Assembly: GCA_012842645.1 (NCBI GenBank)
Contig: DUSJ01000249.1
Span: 1-11,227 of the forward strand
Length of the DNA: 11,227 nucleotides
Source of the DNA: Clostridiaceae bacterium
Lineage (GTDB): Bacteria; Bacillota; Clostridia; DSM-8532
Reading direction: 5' to 3'
The notes under the pieces are model-generated. The model saw only the letters and a list, made by a program, of their open reading frames with translations, searched no databases and was not told where the DNA came from. The translations under genes and the position numbers were made by a program. This document shows, in pieces, positions 6,057-11,227 of this stretch. Numbering within the stretch: position 1 is the stretch's first letter; each line of letters opens with the position of its first letter.

Positions 6057-7106
6057 ATGAGTAATAAACTGTCATTTTCCAGCGATTACATGGAAGGCGC
6101 CCATCCTGAAATCTTGCGCAGGTTGCTGGAAACGAACATGGAAAAGACCAACGGATACGGCCTTGATCCATACTCGGAGTCTGCAAAGGAGAAGATCCGG
6201 GCCGCCTGTAACTGCCCGGATGCGGAAGTTAATTTTCTGGTCGGCGGTACACAGACGAATGCCACTGTTATAGATGCGCTGCTTCGTTCATACCAGGGCG
6301 TCCTTGCTCCGGAAAGCGGCCATATCAATACTCATGAGGCCGGAGCAATAGAGTTCGGCGGACATAAAGTACTTACACTTCGTCAGAAGAATGGCAAAAT
6401 TACTGCAGAGCAGATCCGGGAAGCTCTTGATGCATATAACAATGACGCAAACCACGATCATATGGTATTGCCGGGGATGGTATATATTTCGCAGCCAACG
6501 GAATACGGTACGATTTATTCCCTTGATGAGCTTCGGAACATCAGCAAGGTATGCCGCGAAAACCGAATTCCTCTTTACGTGGATGGAGCCCGGCTTGCCT
6601 ACGCGCTGGCATGCCCGGAAAATGATGTTACATTGAGGGATCTGGCGGAACTTTGCGATGTGTTTTATATCGGCGGGACCAAGTGCGGCGCATTGTTCGG
6701 CGAGGCTGTAGTGATTCCCAGGCCTGGCACGATACCGCACTTCTTTACCATTATCAAGCAGCATGGAGCGCTTCTGGCCAAGGGACGGCTTTTGGGACTG
6801 CAATTTGACACCCTGTTTACAGACGGACTTTATGAGAAAATTGGTCAAATTGCAATAGACAGCGCAGCAAGGATCAGGTCTGCGCTACGGGACAACGGCT
6901 ATCAAATTTATACGGAAACCCCTACCAACCAGATCTTTGTTCTGATTGACGATGATCTGATGCAGCGGTTGTCCGAAAAGGTCAACTTCGGGTTCTGGGA
7001 AAAATATGATGAAAACCATACGGTAATTCGTTTTGCCACGAGTTGGGCAACTGCAGAAGAAGATGTAAATCAGCTGATAATGCTGCTTTCTGAATACGGG
7101 GCATAA
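6057..7106 (+). CDS. Threonine-aldolase-family PLP enzyme (low-specificity L-threonine aldolase-like)
   Basis: Fold-type I PLP enzyme of the beta-eliminating lyase/threonine aldolase family, which cleaves L-threonine or L-allo-threonine to glycine and acetaldehyde. The 349-aa product has the family's start FSSDYMEGAHPEIL (7-20), the cofactor-contact motif GGTQTNAT (63-70), the HxxxHEAG region around GHINTHEAGAIE (88-99), the PLP-ring-binding aspartate in YVDGARL (174-180, Asp176) and the Schiff-base lysine in YIGGTKCG (204-211, Lys209). Length is normal (about 340-350). AAAGGAG lies 11 nt before the ATG and 25 nt separate it from pcm. Members of this family include phenylserine and other aldolases, so threonine as substrate is an inference. 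No clear terminator was found in the 20 nt before the convergent hydrolase gene. Confidence 0.9.
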   Translation: MSNKLSFSSDYMEGAHPEILRRLLETNMEKTNGYGLDPYSESAKEKIRAACNCPDAEVNFLVGGTQTNATVIDALLRSYQGVLAPESGHINTHEAGAIEFGGHKVLTLRQKNGKITAEQIREALDAYNNDANHDHMVLPGMVYISQPTEYGTIYSLDELRNISKVCRENRIPLYVDGARLAYALACPENDVTLRDLAELCDVFYIGGTKCGALFGEAVVIPRPGTIPHFFTIIKQHGALLAKGRLLGLQFDTLFTDGLYEKIGQIAIDSAARIRSALRDNGYQIYTETPTNQIFVLIDDDLMQRLSEKVNFGFWEKYDENHTVIRFATSWATAEEDVNQLIMLLSEYGA

Positions 7107-7126
7107 TTTCTGTCAATGATATTGTA

Positions 7127-7963
7127 TCAACTGCTGTTTTGTCCTGAGAACTCATCTATCCTGTCAAGCCATTCATTGACCAGCGCGTTCATCAAATAGG
7201 CCTGCTCGATTTGCAGGTTATGCCCCGCCCTGTCGAGTATGGCAAAAGTTGCCCTCGGATAATTGTCAAGAATATTCCAGGCGTTTCTGTATCCTGCGCA
7301 GGAGTCCTGCCGTCCCATCAGGAAAAGCGCAGGCTTGTTGAACTTTTCCTTAAGGCTGTCGCAGTCGAATGAAAACACATAATCTTTGTTAAGTACATTA
7401 TCAAGGAAAACCCTGTCGCCCGATGCCAGACCGGGGAGGATCTCGTTCCTGTACCTTTCCCATACATTCCTTTCCAGTACGACATTTATTGCTGAAAACC
7501 ATTCCGCCTCGGTAGGATCAAGTTCCTGCAGCAACGTTTCATCCCGGCAGAGAACGGTATGCTCCGGCACATCACGATCTTCATTATTGGTTACTATTTC
7601 GGGACATAAAAGGAAAAGGCCGTCAATCCGTTCTGCCATTCTGTATACCAGGCCCCTTGCCAGCAGACCGCCGTATGATTCACCGGCAAGTATGAACTTT
7701 TCATTAGGTATGACCCTGTCAATTAGCTCGGATATTATGTCAAGCATTATGTCCGAGTTTCTTATCCATTCTGCGCCTTCTGACCTGCCCATGCCGGGAA
7801 GGTCCATATATATTCTTTTGTAACCGCTCCTTTGCTTAAAAATTGGTTCCATGCAGCCAACCATAAGCCTGTGATCGACACCGTATCCATGCAGCAGTAA
7901 GACCGGCTTTCCCGATCCAACTGCTTCATAGTTGATGGATAGACCTTTTATAATGCATTCCAT
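7127..7963 (-). CDS. Alpha/beta-fold hydrolase under MarR control
   Basis: Soluble 278-aa serine hydrolase of the alpha/beta family. Visible elements are the oxyanion-hole motif LLLHGYG (22-28), DLPGMGRSEG (54-63), the nucleophile elbow AGESYGG (93-99, Ser96), the probable acid in MGRQD (216-220, Asp220) and the catalytic histidine in DRAGHNLQIEQ (244-254, His248). There is no signal peptide. I chose the ATG at 7963 because a GGGGT ribosome binding site lies 7 nt upstream and homology starts with the strand at residue 2; an ATG at 8053 would overlap the MarR gene end and the operator. It lies 61 nt downstream of the MarR gene, with its own operator in between. The substrate is unknown; MarR pairing suggests detoxification or signalling of a small ester or amide. 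Confidence 0.88.
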   Translation of the reverse strand: MECIIKGLSINYEAVGSGKPVLLLHGYGVDHRLMVGCMEPIFKQRSGYKRIYMDLPGMGRSEGAEWIRNSDIMLDIISELIDRVIPNEKFILAGESYGGLLARGLVYRMAERIDGLFLLCPEIVTNNEDRDVPEHTVLCRDETLLQELDPTEAEWFSAINVVLERNVWERYRNEILPGLASGDRVFLDNVLNKDYVFSFDCDSLKEKFNKPALFLMGRQDSCAGYRNAWNILDNYPRATFAILDRAGHNLQIEQAYLMNALVNEWLDRIDEFSGQNSS

Positions 7964-7986
7964 AAAGCTTACCCCGCTTATGAATT

Positions 7987-8004
7987 TAGTTTGATATAAA
8001 ACTA
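7987..8004 (-). promoter_or_regulatory. MarR operator 2, upstream of the hydrolase gene
   Basis: TAGTTTGATATAAAACTA differs at one base from the perfect palindrome before the MarR gene. In the direction of the hydrolase gene it overlaps a TAAATT -10-like box (7983-7988) in the same relative position as operator 1. The matching -35 is weak. Confidence 0.75.
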
Positions 8005-8024
8005 TTTGGATAAAAATATATTGG

Positions 8025-8450
8025 TCAGTCAAGGTTATTATAAATTTTCCCAAGTATCCTCAGCAACTCGTTTTTATCGCTTTCAGAAATACCTTTATAA
8101 AACTTCTTTATGATATCGTCCGATATTTCATCGAATACCGGCTTAAGAGATTCGCCTTTCACTGTAAGTGTTACATAGAATATCCTTGTGTCTTCGGCGC
8201 TTCTTTCTTTCCGGACATATCCCATATTCTCAAGTTTTTTTACAAGCGCGGTGACTGTTGACTTATCCTTGCCGATTTTCCCGGCCAGCTCCGCCATGGA
8301 CATCCTTTGTTTTTGAAAAAGAGCATACAGGATATCTCCATGGGATGTTGCTATACCTTTCATGCCATGCCTTGACATTTCGAGCTCAATTTGCCTGTTA
8401 ACCTTCGTTCTTATTTTTGAAAACAGCGAGATAACATTTTCCGGAGTCAT
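8025..8450 (-). CDS. MarR-family winged-helix transcriptional regulator
   Basis: DNA-binding repressor, 141 aa, typical length. The winged helix-turn-helix covers about residues 35-100: SHGDILYALF (36-45), MAELAGKIGKDKSTVTALVKKL (52-73, with the recognition helix around STVTALV) and the wing RKERSAEDTRIFYVTLT (80-96). Flanking helices (5-30 and 102-140) would form the dimer interface. I chose the ATG at 8450: an in-frame ATG at 8519 lies upstream of a perfect promoter and would put operator 1 inside the gene. With the promoter at 8457-8485, transcription should start at or next to this ATG, so the mRNA is probably leaderless. Two near-identical palindromes, at its own promoter and before the hydrolase gene, indicate autoregulation and control of the hydrolase. 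Its ligand is unknown. Confidence 0.9.
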   Translation of the reverse strand: MTPENVISLFSKIRTKVNRQIELEMSRHGMKGIATSHGDILYALFQKQRMSMAELAGKIGKDKSTVTALVKKLENMGYVRKERSAEDTRIFYVTLTVKGESLKPVFDEISDDIIKKFYKGISESDKNELLRILGKIYNNLD

Positions 8451-8456
8451 ATGAAC

Positions 8457-8485
8457 ATTATAGTTTGATATCAAACTATTGTCAA
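8457..8485 (-). promoter_or_regulatory. Consensus promoter with perfect 18-bp MarR operator 1
   Basis: On the minus strand TTGACA (8480-8485), a 17-nt spacer and TATAAT (8457-8462) match the sigma-A consensus exactly. The spacer holds most of the palindrome TAGTTTGATATCAAACTA (8461-8478), which also overlaps the -10 box. Bound repressor would block the polymerase. The core TTTGATATCAAA resembles known MarR-type sites such as that of FabT. Confidence 0.85.
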
Positions 8486-8512
8486 CACATTGATTTTGCA
8501 TTGTATCTGTCT

Positions 8513-8541
8513 TTGACAACCTGTATTCCTCATGATATCTT
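8513..8541 (+). promoter_or_regulatory. Candidate promoter of the class I methyltransferase gene
   Basis: TTGACA (8513-8518), a 17-nt spacer and TATCTT (8536-8541) predict a start near 8548. The 5' UTR of about 105 nt contains two possible hairpins: about 8561-8598 (TTA-CCC/GGG-TAA) and AACCGT-TTTGCT-ACGGTT (8613-8630), the latter just before the ribosome binding site. Confidence 0.5.
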
Positions 8542-8652
8542 ATCTTAAAAACAGTTTAATTTAACCCCTAAGACATGATATAAACACTTTAAGGGTAATA
8601 CAGCCAATATAGAACCGTTTTGCTACGGTTATCGCGAGGAAAGGGAACTGGT

Positions 8653-9468
8653 ATGAATCTTGACGAGCTTAAGAAAATTACGGACGACTCAACGCTTGTA
8701 AACGAGCTATATAAAGTTTTCAATGAAGATAAACGGCTGACGGTCTCAAAATCAGCCATGGTGGAATTTATTACGACTGTCAGGTACATAGAAAAGTATT
8801 TAAAACCAGGCGCTAAAATTCTTGATATCGGTGCCGGCTCCGGTACGTATAGTTTATATCTGGCAGGCAGGGGATACCAGGTCGATGCTGTCGAACTGGC
8901 CGATCAGAATATCAGTTGTTTTAGGAGCAAAATCCAACCCGGCATGGAAATCAATCTTGTGCAAGGCAATGCCCTGGATCTGTCGGCTTTCAAAGATGAA
9001 AATTATGACGTTGTTTTGCTGATGGGGCCGCTATACCATCTGCATGAGGATTCGGACAGGAAGAAAGCCATTGATGAAGCCAAACGGGTATGCAAAAAGG
9101 ATGGCGTTATTTTCTTCACTTTTATCGGTCATGACATGGTGTTTTTGACAGAGCTCATGTATGACCGGCATTATTTCAGAACTGGCGATTATAATCATGA
9201 GACCATGCGCCTTAATGACTTCCCGTTCATCTTTTTCACAGTCGATGAAAGCAGAAAAATGCTCGAAGACAATGGAATAGACATCCTGCACGCAGTTGCC
9301 CAGGATGGCGCCAGCGAACTTATGGGAGACATAATTGACGCAATGGATGATTATGAATATGCCCAATATCTTAAATATCATGAGATGATCCGTGAGAAAC
9401 CGGAGTTCCTTGGCATGAGCAATCATCTGCTGTACATCGGAAAAAAAGACAGACAAAGCTCGGATTAA
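8653..9468 (+). CDS. Class I SAM-dependent methyltransferase, substrate unknown
   Basis: Soluble 271-aa Rossmann-fold methyltransferase. SAM motif I is ILDIGAGSGTYSLYLAGRG (57-74) followed by the acidic residue in VDAVELAD (77-84); motif II-like VQGNALDL (103-110); the post-I strand YDVVLLMGPLYHL (118-130); and the KRVCKKDGVIFFTF segment (144-157). The C-terminal 100 residues, rich in aromatic and acidic residues, probably form the substrate lid. I chose the ATG at 8653 because GAGGAAAGGG ends 7 nt upstream; reading further upstream gives only a TTG start inside a hairpin. The pattern fits the Methyltransf_11/25 group of small-molecule methyltransferases, but no substrate can be assigned. It is divergent from the MarR gene and may be functionally linked, although no MarR operator overlaps its promoter. 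Confidence 0.85.
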   Translation: MNLDELKKITDDSTLVNELYKVFNEDKRLTVSKSAMVEFITTVRYIEKYLKPGAKILDIGAGSGTYSLYLAGRGYQVDAVELADQNISCFRSKIQPGMEINLVQGNALDLSAFKDENYDVVLLMGPLYHLHEDSDRKKAIDEAKRVCKKDGVIFFTFIGHDMVFLTELMYDRHYFRTGDYNHETMRLNDFPFIFFTVDESRKMLEDNGIDILHAVAQDGASELMGDIIDAMDDYEYAQYLKYHEMIREKPEFLGMSNHLLYIGKKDRQSSD

Positions 9469-9484
9469 TACAATGAGTCTGTCT
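9441..9484 (-). terminator. Possible intrinsic terminator of the lipoprotein gene
   Basis: On the minus strand AGACAGAC (9477-9484) and GTCTGTCT (9447-9454) form a perfect 8-bp stem with a 22-nt loop, followed by a run of T (9441-9446). It overlaps the lipoprotein stop codon and the 3' end of the convergent methyltransferase gene. The large loop lowers confidence. Confidence 0.5.
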
Positions 9485-10142
9485 ACTCTACGGGCTCTCC
9501 GACGGTTACTGTCCCGGTGATGCTTCCCTTTCCAATAATATTGCCAGATAAGCCGTTCGCAGTGTCAAGCTTTTCCTCAATGGCCTCAACGGAAGCATTG
9601 CTGTTGTCAAAGCTGCCGGGGTATTCTGCCGGAGCTTCCTTTAGAGCATATACGATAACCTCATACTCGTGAGTGCCGCTGGGAGGGTAAGGCCCCTCGT
9701 ACTTGCTGTCTTCCAGTTCAGCGCCCAGGGGAAGAGTTGTTTCCGTCACGTTTTTCGCCAGCCAGTGAAGCCAGTATCTGGCTGAATTATCGAACATGTA
9801 GACAGCGTAACAACTGGCGCCTTCCACTTCATCCCAGCTTAACTGGGGAGAGAGATTTGAACCGGCAGGTCTTCCTTTGGTGCTGTTGATGACAGTCAGC
9901 CACTTTCCATCCGATGTAAGTGATTCGGATGTAACATTGATTGTGACCACTACAGGCTCAGCTTTATTCGCATTGCCCTTAGTCTCCTGATTACGCTCTT
10001 CTGTGTTCTTGTCTGCTGTAACTACAGGAGCGGGAGCGGAATCAGGCACTCCTTGCCGTGAATCCATAGGTTCCTTGCGTGAGCAGCCAAAAAGAACAGT
10101 AAGTGATAATATTGCAAGTAATATGGTATACTTTCTTTTCAT
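9483..10142 (-). CDS. YbhB/YbcL (PEBP, Raf-kinase-inhibitor-like) family lipoprotein
   Basis: Predicted membrane-anchored extracytoplasmic protein of 219 aa. The N-terminus MKRKYTILLAILSLTVLFGC is a lipoprotein signal with cleavage before Cys20. A low-complexity linker rich in Ala, Pro, Asn, Glu and Lys (21-64) follows, then a PEBP-like domain (66-215) with SNLSPQLSW (95-103), the YWLHWLAKN segment (123-131), YEGPYPPSGTHEYEVIVYAL (148-167) and GSITGTVTV at the end. The usual DPDAP motif is degenerate here (MFDNSA, 116-121). I chose the ATG at 10142 because GGGAGG lies 5 nt upstream; an in-frame ATG at 10166 would spoil the signal peptide. Bacterial members have no well-defined role; ligand binding of the phosphatidylethanolamine-binding type is family inference only. 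Confidence 0.85.
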   Translation of the reverse strand: MKRKYTILLAILSLTVLFGCSRKEPMDSRQGVPDSAPAPVVTADKNTEERNQETKGNANKAEPVVVTINVTSESLTSDGKWLTVINSTKGRPAGSNLSPQLSWDEVEGASCYAVYMFDNSARYWLHWLAKNVTETTLPLGAELEDSKYEGPYPPSGTHEYEVIVYALKEAPAEYPGSFDNSNASVEAIEEKLDTANGLSGNIIGKGSITGTVTVGEPVE

Positions 10143-10173
10143 ATTTCCTCCCTGCCATTTGCCCAATAAGTTA

Positions 10174-10323
10174 TTATTTACTGTTTAAACGGCTGTATTT
10201 TTTCAGCAGAATCATTATTAATCTATATAATATCAGAATAAATGGAAACAAAGCAATAACATGGTTATAATGTATTCCGCAAAGGCTGGTATATATTAAC
10301 GGGAACGAATACACTGATACCAT
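10174..10323 (-). CDS. Possible 49-aa single-pass membrane protein
   Basis: ATG at 10323 opens a 49-codon frame ending with TAA at 10174-10176. The product has a Tyr/Ser-rich N-terminus (MVSVYSFPLIYTSLCG), a hydrophobic stretch at about 22-41 (VIALFPFILILYRLIMILL) and a basic tail (KKYSRLNSK). AAAGGAG precedes the ATG with an 11-nt spacing, the same as in the aldolase gene of this window. It lies 31 nt upstream of the lipoprotein gene on the same strand, so they may be cotranscribed. I do not recognise it, no promoter is evident upstream, and A+T-rich DNA readily produces hydrophobic frames; treat as tentative. Confidence 0.35.
   Translation of the reverse strand: MVSVYSFPLIYTSLCGIHYNHVIALFPFILILYRLIMILLKKYSRLNSK
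10243..10271 (+). promoter_or_regulatory. Candidate promoter of the HD-domain gene
   Basis: TGGAAA (10243-10248), a 17-nt spacer and a perfect TATAAT (10266-10271) predict a start near 10278, which would give the HD-domain gene a 5' UTR of about 280 nt. It lies within the possible small ORF on the other strand. Confidence 0.4.
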
Positions 10324-10556
10324 CAAGACGTTATCTCCTTTTTTACAGGAACTGATCGCAAAGGGATATGGCTGCGGCAGAAAAAGAGCAGTGAGCCGCT
10401 GCGACGGCGGCTGCCGCGGAATGCATATACCTTTGGAGAACGCTTATCCTGATGGCCAGCCAGGAGATAATCAAAATAGATCTTGTCTTTTGCGAACAGA
10501 CAGATTTATTATTTAAATTAAAGTTAAGATTACATGGAACACAGGAAGGGTTGATT
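10279..10556 (+). other. Long gene-free leader with a G+C-rich structured patch
   Basis: No convincing gene lies in these 278 nt on the plus strand. A G+C-rich patch contrasts with A+T-rich flanks: CTGCGGCAG (10372-10380) can pair with CTGCCGCGG (10411-10419), and AGCCGC (10394-10399) with GCGGCT (10407-10412). No T-run follows, so it is not an obvious terminator, and no known riboswitch core was recognised. A plus-strand frame without start codon stays open from 10271 to 10516 and might be an eroded gene remnant. Confidence 0.35.
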
Positions 10557-11150
10557 ATGGGACGAATCACAAGAGACGATGCGCTTGCTTTGCTGAAGAA
10601 ATATAATAAGGATCCTTTTCATATTCAGCATGCTTTGACAGTTGAAGCTGTTTTGAAATGGTTTGCCAATGAACTGGGATATGGGGACGAGGCGGAATAC
10701 TGGGGGATCGTGGGACTGCTCCATGACATCGATTTTGAATTATACCCCGACCATCACTGCCTGAAAGCCCCGGAACTGCTGCGGGAAGCCGGAGTAAGCG
10801 AAGATATCATACACAGCGTCGTTTCCCATGGATATGGAATAACCGTAGGCTGCGGAGAAACCATTGACGTCGCTCCCGAGCATGAGATGGAGAAGGTGCT
10901 CTTTGCAGCAGACGAACTGACTGGCCTTATCTGGGCGGCAGCGCTTATGCGCCCGTCAAAAAGCGCGAAGGACATGGAACTGAAATCGCTTAAAAAGAAA
11001 TACAAGAGCAAAGGCTTTGCCGCTGGCTGCTCGCGGGAAGTGATCGAGCGCGGAGCGAACCAACTGGGCTGGGAACTGGATAAACTTCTTGAAATGACGC
11101 TTCAGGCTATGGCTGCAACTGAGGATATCGTCAGGCAGCAGATGGATTAG
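10557..11150 (+). CDS. HD-domain protein (predicted metal-dependent phosphohydrolase)
   Basis: Cytoplasmic 197-aa HD-superfamily protein. Metal-binding residues appear in order: His22/His25 in FHIQHALTVEAV (21-32), the HD doublet in GLLHDIDFE (53-61, His56-Asp57), His91 in VVSHGYG (88-94) and Asp119 in FAADELTG (116-123). Such proteins hydrolyse phosphate esters of nucleotides or other small molecules, but this group has no assigned substrate. I chose the ATG at 10557 because AGGAAGGG ends 6 nt upstream and homology starts at once (TRDDALALLKKYNKDPFHIQHAL); an in-frame ATG at 10452 would add a 35-residue, poorly conserved-looking extension with no good ribosome binding site. A radical SAM gene starts 10 nt downstream, so the two are probably cotranscribed. 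Confidence 0.88.
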   Translation: MGRITRDDALALLKKYNKDPFHIQHALTVEAVLKWFANELGYGDEAEYWGIVGLLHDIDFELYPDHHCLKAPELLREAGVSEDIIHSVVSHGYGITVGCGETIDVAPEHEMEKVLFAADELTGLIWAAALMRPSKSAKDMELKSLKKKYKSKGFAAGCSREVIERGANQLGWELDKLLEMTLQAMAATEDIVRQQMD

Positions 11151-11160
11151 GGCTGAATAT

Positions 11161-11227
11161 ATGGATTCATCGATTTATTATAAAGATTGCGTTCTTTGTC
11201 CGAGAGAATGCCATGTGGACAGAACTG
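11161..11227 (+). CDS. Radical SAM / Fe-S protein, PflX-like (5' end only)
   Basis: Only the first 22 codons are in the window. They read MDSSIYYKDCVLCPRECHVD followed by RT, where the Cys-x-x-Cys-Pro-Arg-x-Cys pattern matches the N-terminal cysteine motif of the PflX-like radical SAM proteins (COG1313, pyruvate-formate-lyase-activating-enzyme-like). The radical SAM CxxxCxxC core would lie beyond the end of the window. AGGG lies 8 nt before the ATG, overlapping the HD gene's stop codon region; the 10-nt gap suggests one operon. The family's reaction is not well defined. Confidence 0.65.
   Translation, partial: MDSSIYYKDCVLCPRECHVDRT

Noticed and set aside
8548..8566. A degenerate third MarR operator (AGTTTAATTTAAC) before the methyltransferase gene
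   Set aside because: Only one half matches; too many differences from the two good operators to support it.
10343..10570. Minus-strand 75-codon frame with an Ala-rich run
   Set aside because: The alanine run comes from the G+C-rich repeat patch, it overlaps the HD gene start, and no ribosome binding site was seen.
1..11227. Defence island, phage, CRISPR or toxin-antitoxin system
   Set aside because: No nuclease, Cas, integrase, toxin or repeat array was seen; the genes are ordinary repair, transport and metabolic functions apart from the points listed.

Overview
The window looks like a chromosomal piece of a low-to-moderate G+C Firmicute, most likely of the class Clostridia. The evidence is strong AGGAGG-type ribosome binding sites, sigma-A-like TTGACA/TATAAT promoters, a MutS2-family ATPase, Clostridia-type MATE and MarR proteins, and two copies of a GAAGCAGAGG...CCTCTGCTTC hairpin of a kind I recall as dispersed in Clostridia. 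No rRNA, tRNA, CRISPR array, transposase or phage gene was seen.

Layout. Bases 1-1238 (minus): RlmI-type 23S rRNA cytosine methyltransferase. 1287-1464: divergent regulatory region with inverted repeats. 1465-2838 (plus): MATE multidrug exporter. 2847-2879: hairpin repeat copy 1. 2889-4889 (minus): MutS2-like ATPase without the C-terminal Smr nuclease domain. 4890-5246: its promoter and a roughly 320-nt leader. 5281-5443: pcm promoter and hairpin repeat copy 2. 5444-7106 (plus): pcm (protein isoaspartate repair) and a threonine-aldolase-family PLP enzyme in one operon. 7127-8450 (minus): an alpha/beta hydrolase and its MarR-family regulator, with two near-identical operators. 8653-9468 (plus): class I SAM methyltransferase. 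9483-10142 (minus): YbhB/PEBP-family lipoprotein, with a possible 49-aa membrane protein upstream (10174-10323). 10557-11150 (plus): HD-domain protein, followed by the first 22 codons of a radical SAM (PflX-like) protein running off the end.

Main point of interest. The leader of the MutS2-like gene has the parts of a translation-coupled transcription attenuator: a consensus promoter, a strong Shine-Dalgarno, a 7-codon leader peptide (MSVINLA), and two intrinsic terminators before the structural gene. The end of the leader ORF (TTGGCTTAA) is repeated in the loop and left arm of terminator 1, and one intervening segment can pair with either copy. A ribosome held on the leader ORF would therefore release that segment to break terminator 1. 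MutS2 of Bacillus is known to act on collided ribosomes, so the inference is a stall- or antibiotic-inducible ribosome-rescue or resistance factor. The hairpin repeats lie in inverted orientation on either side of this unit.

Second system. The MarR gene has a perfect TTGACA-N17-TATAAT promoter whose spacer holds most of an 18-bp perfect palindrome. A copy with one change sits before the hydrolase gene, so a MarR-hydrolase autoregulated pair is well supported. The MarR transcript should start at or next to its ATG, making it probably leaderless.
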